Shown: positions 1-5,773 of the stretch, in pieces
Position numbering within the stretch: the stretch's first letter is position 1
Layout: every line of letters begins with the position of its first letter
Assembly (NCBI GenBank): GCA_946563605.1
Contig: CAMNVW010000066.1
Span: 1-7,594 of the forward strand
Length of the DNA: 7,594 nucleotides
Direction of reading: 5' to 3'
Source of the DNA: an uncultured Clostridia bacterium
GTDB taxonomy: Bacteria; Bacillota; Clostridia; Oscillospirales; Ruminococcaceae
Notes under the pieces: model-generated
Told to the model about the DNA's origin: nothing
Database searches by the model: none
The model's input: the letters and a program-made list of their open reading frames with translations, nothing else
Made by a program: the position numbers and the translations under genes

Positions 1-4
1 TCTC

Positions 5-1024
5 ATGGCAATTAAAATTGGCATTAACGGTTTTGGACGTATCGGCAGACTGGTTTTCCGCGCAGCAATGGCTCAGCCGGAAACATTTGAAGTTGTAGGT
101 ATCAACGACCCATTCATCGGTCTGGATTATATGGTGTATATGACCAAATATGATTCCATGCACGGCCAGTTTAAAGGTACCGTTGAAGTAAAAGACGGCA
201 AATTTGTCGTAAACGGCCATGCTATCAACGTATATGACTGCAAAGACCCTGCTGAAATTCCATGGTCTGAGTGCGGCGCTGAATATGTTGTAGAATCCAC
301 AGGCGTATTCACCACAACAGAAAAAGCATCTGCTCACATCAAAGCCGGCGCAAAGAAGGTTGTTATCTCTGCACCTGCAAAGGATCAGGAAACTCCAACC
401 TTTGTTGTTGGCGTAAACCATGACAAATATACAAAAGATATGACCGTTGTTTCCAACGCATCCTGCACAACCAACTGTCTGGCTCCACTGGTAAAAGTTA
501 TCAACGATAACTTCGGCGTTGTAGAAGGTCTGATGAGCACCGTACACGCAACCACAGCTACCCAAAAGACCGTTGACGGTCCTTCTATGAAAGACTGGAG
601 AGGCGGACGTGCTGCTGCTGGCAACATCATCCCATCTTCCACAGGTGCAGCAAAAGCTTGCGCACTGGTAATCCCAGAAGTAAAAGGCAAGCTGACCGGT
701 ATGTCTTTCCGTGTACCAACACTGGATGTATCTGTTGTTGACCTGACAGTCAAACTGGCAAAACCAACTACTTACGAAGAGATCTGCGCAAAAGTAAAAG
801 AAGCTTCCGAGACCACCATGAAGGGCATCCTTGGCTACACCGAAGATATGGTTGTATCCTCTGACTTCCTGGGCGACCCAAGAACTTCTATCTTTGACGC
901 AAAAGCAGGTATCATGCTGAACGAAACTTTCGTAAAACTTGTTTCCTGGTACGACAACGAGTGGGGTTACTCCAACAAAGTTCTCGAACTGATCAAACAT
1001 ATGTCTGCTGTTGACGCTCAGTAA
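5..1024 (+). CDS. gap: Type I glyceraldehyde-3-phosphate dehydrogenase (GAPDH)
   Basis: This cytosolic glycolytic enzyme oxidises and phosphorylates glyceraldehyde-3-phosphate to 1,3-bisphosphoglycerate using NAD+. The 339-residue length is normal for the family. The Rossmann motif GINGFGRIGR is at residues 6-15. Asp35 in INDPF is the residue usually linked to NAD+ preference. The active-site motif NASCTTNC (151-158) contains the nucleophile Cys154, and His181 lies in TVHATT. The C-terminal signature SWYDNEWGYSN (314-324) is intact. Motifs such as VDGPSMKDWRGGR and VSSDFLGDPRTSIFD resemble the GapA/eukaryotic-like branch more than the Bacillus GapB type (judgement from memory, not an alignment). 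The ATG is four bases from the window edge, so its ribosome binding site and promoter are out of view. The reading frame starts correctly at MAIKIGINGFG, so the protein is complete. Codon choice is strongly biased (GTA, CTG, AAC, GAC), as expected for a highly expressed gene. It is closed by its own terminator. Confidence 0.98.
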   Translation: MAIKIGINGFGRIGRLVFRAAMAQPETFEVVGINDPFIGLDYMVYMTKYDSMHGQFKGTVEVKDGKFVVNGHAINVYDCKDPAEIPWSECGAEYVVESTGVFTTTEKASAHIKAGAKKVVISAPAKDQETPTFVVGVNHDKYTKDMTVVSNASCTTNCLAPLVKVINDNFGVVEGLMSTVHATTATQKTVDGPSMKDWRGGRAAAGNIIPSSTGAAKACALVIPEVKGKLTGMSFRVPTLDVSVVDLTVKLAKPTTYEEICAKVKEASETTMKGILGYTEDMVVSSDFLGDPRTSIFDAKAGIMLNETFVKLVSWYDNEWGYSNKVLELIKHMSAVDAQ

Positions 1025-1038
1025 TCAAAACTGATTGT

Positions 1039-1071
1039 AAAGACCGAAGCCGAAGGCTTCGGTCTTTTTTT
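1039..1071 (+). terminator. Intrinsic terminator of gap
   Basis: An 11-bp perfect stem pairs AGACCGAAGCC (1041-1051) with its complement at 1055-1065 across a GAA loop. A run of six T follows (1066-1071), and two A at 1039-1040 can extend the stem. It lies 15 bases after the gap stop codon. This is a textbook Rho-independent terminator. Confidence 0.95.
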
Positions 1072-1093
1072 GAAAAAAACAAAAGTTTTTGGT

Positions 1094-1253
1094 CGAGCTT
1101 TTTTCAAAAAGCTCGCGAGGTGCAGGAGCAGCGCTCCTGCTCGCCTTCCGCAGAAGGCGAAATACCTTGTCGTCAGGCGCCTTGGGGAGGTGTGGAGGAG
1201 GTTTGCCGTTTTGGCTGCGCCAAATGCCGCCAATCCGATATGGCAAGGCAAAC
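1094..1253. repeat. Hairpin run 1 in the gap downstream spacer
   Basis: Consecutive short perfect inverted repeats, read directly: 1094-1103 with 1106-1115 (10 bp, CGAGC...GCTCG); 1122-1129 with 1133-1140 (8 bp, loop AGC); 1141-1148 with 1153-1160 (8 bp, loop CGCA), starting exactly where the previous one ends; then an outer 7-bp stem 1201-1207 with 1247-1253 (GTTTGCC/GGCAAAC) enclosing 1210-1215 with 1219-1224 (6 bp). An 8-bp palindrome AGGCGCCT is at 1175-1182. Only the gap terminator is needed for transcription stop, so the rest is unexplained. Open frames cross the run on both strands (for example 1018-1284 minus and 1070-1297 plus), but they have no ribosome binding site, no recognisable domain and palindrome-driven composition, so they are not called. 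The type resembles dispersed intergenic repeats of gut Clostridia; that is inference. Bases 1254-1354 are a plain spacer with only weak pairing. Confidence 0.75.
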
Positions 1254-1354
1254 TTAACTTCTTTGCAAGAAAAAAAGTTTTCAAGAACCAATTGTAAGTA
1301 CGAACTTTCCCTCAAAAATTATCCTGTGGATGATTTTTGAAGCACCCTCTGTTA

Positions 1355-1578
1355 GACTTCGAGGAAGTCAGTAGCTTTTTGTGGGGGAGAATTCCCCACA
1401 CCCCCGTTTTTGTGGAGCTACGCGCTCCACACCGCGGCAACTTTCTTGTACGAAGAAAGTTGCACAAAGAGCGTACCAAAAACCTCCTGGTTTTTGGATT
1501 TCCAGCGGAAGGAGTTCATTGTTTACAATGAACTCCCGTGAGTTTGGCAAAGCCAAACTCAGCGACTCTCCCCCGTGG
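1355..1578. repeat. Hairpin run 2 (palindrome train) before the RHH gene
   Basis: Seven successive perfect inverted repeats: 1355-1360/1364-1369 (6 bp); 1380-1386/1394-1400 (7 bp); 1411-1418/1424-1431 (8 bp); 1437-1447/1453-1463 (11 bp, loop GTACG); 1476-1484/1489-1497 (9 bp, loop TCCT); 1511-1522/1525-1536 (12 bp); 1539-1548/1552-1561 (10 bp, loop AAA). The last two are separated by two bases. Arms are perfect, while stem sequences differ from one another. An 8-bp word GGGGGAGA (1383-1390) has its complement at 1567-1574, bracketing most of the run. No stem is followed by a clear T-run, so these are not ordinary terminators. Open frames crossing the run (1337-1531 plus, 1368-1556 minus, 1381-1611 plus) look like by-products of the palindromes. 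After 1578, bases 1579-1695 are an AT-rich spacer in which I see nothing definite. Confidence 0.75.
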
Positions 1579-1695
1579 AAAACAAAACATTCTGCCCCTT
1601 TACGGAGATAGGCGAAGCTCGTGATTTTTAAGTCGCATTTGTTCGTGATTTGTCATTTTTTGGAAGATACATCTATCATACCACAAATATGTAAT

Positions 1696-1736
1696 AAATA
1701 TAGACTTATTTTGCAAGACAAAATGAGTCTATATTT
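1696..1736. promoter_or_regulatory. 18-bp inverted repeat, candidate operator of the RHH gene
   Basis: The left arm (1696-1713) and right arm (1719-1736) are complementary at 17 of 18 positions (the exception is T1707 against G1725) with a 5-base spacer CAAGA. The core half-sites read TAGACT and AGTCTA. The right arm covers the place where a -35 element would sit for the TATAAT at 1753. No T-run follows, so a terminator is unlikely. A palindrome over the promoter of a small ribbon-helix-helix gene is the classic arrangement for autorepression, since such proteins bind as dimers of dimers to repeated half-sites. The structure is seen; the operator role is inferred. Confidence 0.6.
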
Positions 1737-1752
1737 GGCGAAAAATGCACGC

Positions 1753-1758
1753 TATAAT
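1753..1758 (+). promoter_or_regulatory. -10 box of the RHH gene promoter
   Basis: A perfect TATAAT lies 21 bases before the chosen ATG. At 17-bp spacing the -35 position (1730-1735) reads TATATT, a poor match to TTGACA, and it lies inside the right arm of the inverted repeat. The expected start of transcription near 1765 would exclude any upstream in-frame start codon. Confidence 0.65.
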
Positions 1759-1779
1759 AAACGTAGCGAGGTGCAGAAT

Positions 1780-1974
1780 ATGTTTAAAGTACAAAAAGGA
1801 TATGATAGGGAATCGAAAACCTTTCGACTTCCAATAGAAATGATAGAGCATTTGGAAGAACTTGCAGCGGAAAATAATCTTTCCTTGAATCAACTGGTGG
1901 TTCAGTGCTTAAATTATGCGCTGGAAAATCTGGAAAACACCGATCATGAAGCTGGACAAGCTCCAAAGAAATAA
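1780..1974 (+). CDS. Small ribbon-helix-helix (Arc/CopG-type) DNA-binding protein
   Basis: The product is a 64-residue protein whose fold can be read from sequence. A short beta strand K13-TFRLP-P18 would place alternating side chains in the DNA major groove as a dimer. Helix A follows (about 18-30, PIEMIEHLEELAA), then the turn NNLS (32-35), then helix B (about 35-51, SLNQLVVQCLNYALENL). This is the Arc/CopG/MetJ layout at its usual minimal size, with a short charged tail. The frame stays open upstream to 1621, but ATG 1780 is preferred: GAGGTG (1768-1773) lies six bases before it and TATAAT (1753-1758) sits inside any longer version. Codons are more AT-rich (TTG, AAT, ATA) than in gap. No toxin-like partner is adjacent. 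The gene is a single unit between its own palindrome-covered promoter and a strong terminator. It is probably an autoregulated repressor; its other targets are unknown. Confidence 0.85.
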   Translation: MFKVQKGYDRESKTFRLPIEMIEHLEELAAENNLSLNQLVVQCLNYALENLENTDHEAGQAPKK

Positions 1975-2023
1975 AATCAGGCGGGAAAGGTTTGCGCTTA
2001 CAATTGGATATGGGATTTGTGTG

Positions 2024-2071
2024 GGTCTTTATCAGGGGTATTTTGGAATACCCCTGATAAAGACCTTTTTT
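2024..2071 (+). terminator. Strong intrinsic terminator after the RHH gene
   Basis: A 19-bp perfect stem (2024-2042 with 2047-2065, loop TTGG) is followed at once by six T (2066-2071). It begins 49 bases after the RHH stop codon. The bases between the stop and the stem (1975-2023) show no other feature. It isolates the RHH gene from the glycogen operon. Confidence 0.95.
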
Positions 2072-2129
2072 CTGCTTTTATGAAATGATCACGCCTTCCC
2101 TGTTTCGATAAATTCTAAAGACAAGGCTG

Positions 2130-2138
2130 TGCTATGAT
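2130..2138 (+). promoter_or_regulatory. Possible distal extended -10 promoter upstream of glgB
   Basis: TGCTATGAT is an extended -10 (TGn followed by TATGAT at 2133-2138), but no -35 match exists at 16-18 bp. The 8-mer TATGATAA recurs at 2163-2170 and again in the glgB-proximal promoter at 2377-2384. The stretch 2072-2353 otherwise shows no gene, hairpin or known riboswitch that I can recognise. Confidence 0.3.
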
Positions 2139-2353
2139 AACAGGTACAACTTGGGAAGAATGTATGATAAACTGAACGCAAATGAATCAACATGGCAGTT
2201 TTACCATCTTTTTTGCTAAAAAAAGCATCAGAAAATGCTTAGAATGTAGAAAGAAAATCAACCATCGAACAGAAGTTTCAAGTGTTTTGTTCATATACAA
2301 CAAAGAATTTGCAAAGCAGAAAATAATATTTTATAATTTTATACAATCGGTGC

Positions 2354-2382
2354 TTGAAAAAAACTGTGCTTTCTGGTATGAT
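2354..2382 (+). promoter_or_regulatory. glgB operon promoter (sigma-A type)
   Basis: TTGAAA (2354-2359) and TATGAT (2377-2382) are separated by exactly 17 bases, and TGG directly before the -10 supplies an extended -10 TG. Transcription would start near 2390, giving a short leader of about 20 bases before the glgB ATG. This is the best promoter in the window and should drive glgB, glgC and glgD. Confidence 0.8.
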
Positions 2383-2394
2383 AATACTAAACAC

Positions 2395-2401
2395 GAGGGG
2401 G
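2395..2401 (+). promoter_or_regulatory. glgB: Ribosome binding site fixing the glgB start
   Basis: GAGGGGG lies eight bases before ATG 2410. It selects this start over the in-frame ATG at 2182, which has no such site and lies upstream of the promoter. Confidence 0.85.
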
Positions 2402-2409
2402 TTGATAGT

Positions 2410-4479
2410 ATGTACAAAGTGAATAAGAAAAGCGAAGTACCGATTTATCTCTTTCATCAGGGAACAAATTATAAGGCATATGATTTTTTAGGCTCCCATT
2501 CGGCAAAACGTAAAAATGTTTCGGGCGCAGTTTTCCGCGTTTGGGCACCGCACGCCCTCAGTGTTTCGGTCGTTGGCGATTTCAACGATTGGGATCCAGA
2601 CTGCAACCCGATGGAAAAAATCAGCGAAAACGGGCTGTGGGAAGGCTTTGTCCCACAAATCAAACAATACGATTTGTATAAATACAGCATAAAAACACCG
2701 CAGGGAAAGATGCTCTTAAAAGCAGACCCATATGCGTTTCATATGCAGACCCGTCCGGAATCGGCGTCCCAGTTTTATGATATGGGCAGATTCAACTGGA
2801 AAGATCAGGCGTGGATGGAAAAACGCAAGCTGCAAAATCATGTGGGCGAACCAATCAACATCTACGAGGTGAACCTCGGCTCGTGGCGGCAGTATGAGGA
2901 CGGCTCGTTCTTCGACTACCGCAAGCTTGCCGATGAATTATCCGTCTATGTTAAAGAGATGGGTTACACCCATGTCGAACTGATGCCGGTGACGGAATAT
3001 CCGTTCGATGGCTCATGGGGCTATCAGGTAACCGGATATTTTGCAGCGACCTCCCGATATGGCACGCCAAAGGATTTGATGTATTTTGTCAACAAGATGC
3101 ACGAAAACAATATCGGTGTCATCATGGACTGGGTGCCGGCACATTTTCCGAAGGACGAACATGGTCTGTACGAATTTGACGGCTTGCAGTGCTATGAATA
3201 TCAGAACCCGCAAAAACGGGAGCATCCGCATTGGGGAACACGCATCTTTGATTTTGGACGTCCTGAGGTACAGAGCTTTCTGATTTCGAGCGCGATGTTC
3301 TGGGTAGAAAAATTCCACATGGACGGTTTGCGTGTGGACGCGGTCGCTTCGATGCTCTACCTCGATTACGGCAGGGAATCCTGGGAATGGACGCCGAATG
3401 TACATGGCGGAAACGAAAATCTGGAAGCGGTGGATTTCCTGAAAAAACTTAACACCGCCGTTCTGGGAGAACACGCGGATGTTATGATGATCGCGGAAGA
3501 ATCCTCCGCGTGGCCGATGGTCACAAAACCGCCGTATGTGGGCGGACTGGGATTCAACTTCAAGTGGAACATGGGTTGGATGAACGACATGTTAAGCTAC
3601 GTTTCGCTCGACCCGATTTATCGTTCCTACAACCATGACAAGCTGACCTTCAGCATGATGTATGCTTTCTCGGAAAATTATATTCTTCCTCTTTCGCACG
3701 ATGAGGTTGTGCATGGAAAATGCTCGCTCATCAACAAAATGCCTGGGGAATACAATCAGAAATTTGCCGGTCTGCGCACCATGTTTGGTTATATGATGGC
3801 GCATCCTGGCAAGAAGCTGCTGTTCATGGGACAGGAATTTGGACAGTTTATCGAATGGAATTTTGAGAAGGAACTGGACTGGCAGCTGCTTTCCTACGAG
3901 AGCCACCGCAAGCTGCAAGCCTTTGTGAAGGACCTCAACCATTTTTACCTCGACAATTCCCCAATGTGGGAAATTGACGACAGCTGGGACGGTTTCCAGT
4001 GGCTGGTTCACGACGACAACACACAGAATGTGGTCGTTTTCCGCAGAACAAACGATCAGGGCGAAGATGTAATTGCAATCTGCAACTTTGCACCGGTCGA
4101 GCGCGATGATTACCGCTTCGGCATACCGGAGGAGAAAAATTATGAGATCGCGCTCAACTCCGACGATATACGGTACGGCGGCAAGGGAATCCCTGAAAAG
4201 GAGATCATCCGTTCCGAAAAGATTGCAATGCACGGCAAGGCAAATTCCATTGCGGTGGATATTCCGCCGATGTCAGTGATGTATCTGAAACCATCCAAGG
4301 TTCAGCCGGAACAGGAACAAGAAGACGTTGTGATCGACGTAGAGCTGACCGAGGTGGAATCGAAAGCGTCAAATCGCTCCGGCGAAACAGTTGCTCCAAA
4401 GATGGCGGAAGAGTCTAAAAGCGAAGCACCAAAGAAAAAACGTACCAGCAAAAAAACAACTCAAAAAACAGAAAAATAA
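2410..4479 (+). CDS. glgB: 1,4-alpha-glucan branching enzyme GlgB
   Basis: This GH13 enzyme cuts alpha-1,4 chains and re-attaches them by alpha-1,6 bonds, introducing branches into glycogen in the cytoplasm. From ATG 2410 it has 689 residues. An N-terminal CBM48-like domain (about 35-115) includes FRVWAPHA and VVGDFNDWD. The (beta/alpha)8 barrel follows with region I VIMDWVPAHF (237-246), nucleophile Asp310 in GLRVDAV, acid/base Glu363 in IAEESSAWP, and Asp431 in LSHDEVVHGK. A C-terminal beta domain ends near 627 (PPMSVMYLKP). A tail of about 60 residues is unusual: acidic (EQEQEDVVIDVELTEVE), then ending in KKKRTSKKTTQKTEK. The family is typically about 630-640 residues in Firmicutes (recalled), so the tail accounts for the excess. 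The frame is open back to 2182, but the 76 extra residues are basic and not GlgB-like, and the promoter lies within them. It is first gene of the glg operon, with glgC starting 67 bases later. Confidence 0.97.
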   Translation: MYKVNKKSEVPIYLFHQGTNYKAYDFLGSHSAKRKNVSGAVFRVWAPHALSVSVVGDFNDWDPDCNPMEKISENGLWEGFVPQIKQYDLYKYSIKTPQGKMLLKADPYAFHMQTRPESASQFYDMGRFNWKDQAWMEKRKLQNHVGEPINIYEVNLGSWRQYEDGSFFDYRKLADELSVYVKEMGYTHVELMPVTEYPFDGSWGYQVTGYFAATSRYGTPKDLMYFVNKMHENNIGVIMDWVPAHFPKDEHGLYEFDGLQCYEYQNPQKREHPHWGTRIFDFGRPEVQSFLISSAMFWVEKFHMDGLRVDAVASMLYLDYGRESWEWTPNVHGGNENLEAVDFLKKLNTAVLGEHADVMMIAEESSAWPMVTKPPYVGGLGFNFKWNMGWMNDMLSYVSLDPIYRSYNHDKLTFSMMYAFSENYILPLSHDEVVHGKCSLINKMPGEYNQKFAGLRTMFGYMMAHPGKKLLFMGQEFGQFIEWNFEKELDWQLLSYESHRKLQAFVKDLNHFYLDNSPMWEIDDSWDGFQWLVHDDNTQNVVVFRRTNDQGEDVIAICNFAPVERDDYRFGIPEEKNYEIALNSDDIRYGGKGIPEKEIIRSEKIAMHGKANSIAVDIPPMSVMYLKPSKVQPEQEQEDVVIDVELTEVESKASNRSGETVAPKMAEESKSEAPKKKRTSKKTTQKTEK

Positions 4480-4490
4480 GCAGAAAAACA

Positions 4491-4523
4491 AAACCGGTGT
4501 GTCGCCGGCGACATAGATGGTTT
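4491..4523. promoter_or_regulatory. Perfect palindrome in the glgB-glgC gap
   Basis: TGTCGCCGGCGACA (4500-4513) is a 14-base perfect palindrome. It is framed by AAACC (4491-4495) and its complement GGTTT (4519-4523), so an RNA hairpin with an internal loop is also possible. No T-run follows, so it is not a terminator. It may be a protein binding site, an mRNA processing or stability element, or chance. It ends well before the glgC ribosome binding site AGAGGGGG (4531-4538). Confidence 0.45.
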
Positions 4524-4546
4524 GACAGTCAGAGGGGGATAAACGC

Positions 4547-5773
4547 ATGATTTTAAAAAAGGAATGGATTGCAATGCTTCTGGCGGGCGGACAGGGAAGC
4601 CGCTTGTATGCACTGACCAGAGACATCGCGAAACCAGCAGTTCCATTTGGCGGGAAATATCGTATTATTGACTTTCCACTTTCCAACTGTGTTAACTCGG
4701 GAATTGATACTGTGGGCGTGCTGACACAGTATCAGCCGCTTCAGTTGAATGAGTATATCGGCAACGGTCAGCCGTGGGACCTGGACCGCGTTCACGGCGG
4801 CGTTTATGTTCTGCCTCCTTATCAGAAGAGCTCCAATTCAGATTGGTATACCGGAACCGCAAACGCAATCTACCAGAACATCAACTTTATTTCCAGATAT
4901 GACCCGGAATATGTTGTGATTTTGTCCGGCGACCATATCTATAAGATGGACTATTCCAAGATGCTGGAATTCCACAAGGAAAAGAAAGCGGATTGCACCA
5001 TCGCCGTTATGGAAGTGCCGTGGGAAGAAGCTCCCCGTTTTGGCATTATGGCTTGCGATGAGGATCACAAGATTTTTGAATTTGCAGAAAAACCAAAACA
5101 GCCAAAGAGCAATCTGGCTTCGATGGGTATTTATATCTTCTCCTGGGATAAGCTGAGAAAATATCTGGAGGAGGACGAAGCAAACCCGGATTCGGAAAAC
5201 GACTTCGGCAAAAACGTGATTCCGGCAATGCTCGCAAACAACGAGAGAATGTATGCTTATGCGTACCAGGGATATTGGAAAGACGTTGGAACCATCGACT
5301 CTCTCTGGGAAGCAAATATGGACCTGCTCAACCCGAATGTTCCGCTTGATTTGTACGACGACAGCTGGAAGATCTACGCAAGAAACCCTGTTATGCCGCC
5401 TCAGTATGTTGCAGACGGTGCAGTGACTAGGGATGCCATGATCAGTGAAGGCTGCATTGTAGAGGGTGAGGTTGACTTCTCGATTCTGTTCCCGGGCGTT
5501 ATCATGGAAAAAGGCGCGGTTGTCCATGACAGTATTGTTATGCCTGGTTCAGTTATCAAAGCGGGTGCGGTTGTCGAATATTCGATCATTGCAGAAAACG
5601 TAGTGATTGGAGAAAACGCAAGAATTGGATGCCGCCCGGAAAATGTAGAGGACAAAGAAAACTGGGGCGTTACCGTCATTGCAAAAGGAATCCATATCGG
5701 TAAGAATGCCAATATTCCGGCAAAAGCAATGATTGAACAGGATGTACTGGAGGTGGGCAGCGATGATGAGTAA
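4547..5773 (+). CDS. glgC: Glucose-1-phosphate adenylyltransferase, catalytic subunit GlgC
   Basis: GlgC makes ADP-glucose and pyrophosphate from ATP and glucose-1-phosphate, the committed and allosterically controlled step of bacterial glycogen synthesis. The 408 residues contain an N-terminal nucleotidyltransferase domain with the pyrophosphorylase signature LAGGQGSRL (12-20), FGGKYRIIDFPLSN (34-47) and GQPWDLDR (74-81). Asp129 in LSGDHIYKMDY corresponds to the family's catalytic metal-binding aspartate. FAEKP (179-183) carries the glucose-1-phosphate-binding lysine Lys182. The C-terminal part (about 288-395) has repeated hexapeptide pattern (MISEGCIVEGEVDFSIL, VVIGENARIG) expected of the left-handed beta-helix used for oligomerisation and regulation. 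AGAGGGGG (4531-4538) sits eight bases before the ATG. It overlaps glgD by 11 bases, suggesting translational coupling and balanced production of the two subunits. All key residues are present, so it should be the active subunit. Confidence 0.97.
   Translation: MILKKEWIAMLLAGGQGSRLYALTRDIAKPAVPFGGKYRIIDFPLSNCVNSGIDTVGVLTQYQPLQLNEYIGNGQPWDLDRVHGGVYVLPPYQKSSNSDWYTGTANAIYQNINFISRYDPEYVVILSGDHIYKMDYSKMLEFHKEKKADCTIAVMEVPWEEAPRFGIMACDEDHKIFEFAEKPKQPKSNLASMGIYIFSWDKLRKYLEEDEANPDSENDFGKNVIPAMLANNERMYAYAYQGYWKDVGTIDSLWEANMDLLNPNVPLDLYDDSWKIYARNPVMPPQYVADGAVTRDAMISEGCIVEGEVDFSILFPGVIMEKGAVVHDSIVMPGSVIKAGAVVEYSIIAENVVIGENARIGCRPENVEDKENWGVTVIAKGIHIGKNANIPAKAMIEQDVLEVGSDDE
5749..5756 (+). promoter_or_regulatory. 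glgD: glgD ribosome binding site inside glgC
   Basis: GGAGGTGG lies within the last codons of glgC, six bases before ATG 5763 and nine before the tandem ATG 5766. It rules out the longer in-frame start at 5733 and leaves two adjacent candidates one residue apart. Confidence 0.85.

Noticed and set aside
1018..1315. Open frames on the minus strand (88 and 96 codons) and plus strand frames 1070-1340 as possible small proteins
   Set aside because: They lie across the hairpin run, have no ribosome binding site, no recognisable domain, and composition explained by palindromes being open in several frames at once.
1353..1369. Second RHH operator, because TAGACTT here also occurs at 1701-1707
   Set aside because: Only a 7-base word is shared, which is expected by chance in a window this size, and the surrounding arms and spacer differ.
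1337..1611. Short open frames on both strands in hairpin run 2
   Set aside because: Same reason: they follow the inverted repeats, overlap each other on both strands, and have no credible start signals.
1621..1779. 53-residue N-terminal extension of the RHH protein
   Set aside because: It contains the inverted repeat and the TATAAT box, has no ribosome binding site at its start, and the fold is complete from ATG 1780.
1780..2071. Type II toxin-antitoxin pair with the RHH protein as antitoxin
   Set aside because: No toxin-sized frame with a ribosome binding site follows or precedes it; a strong terminator comes 49 bases after its stop.
3013..4233. Long minus-strand open frames opposite glgB (for example 3592-4233)
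   Set aside because: They are shadows of a clearly coding + strand gene with intact catalytic motifs, and they show no family resemblance.
4522..4550. Internal promoter for glgC based on TTGACA at 4522-4527
   Set aside because: No acceptable -10 box is found 16-18 bases downstream; that position falls on the glgC start codon.
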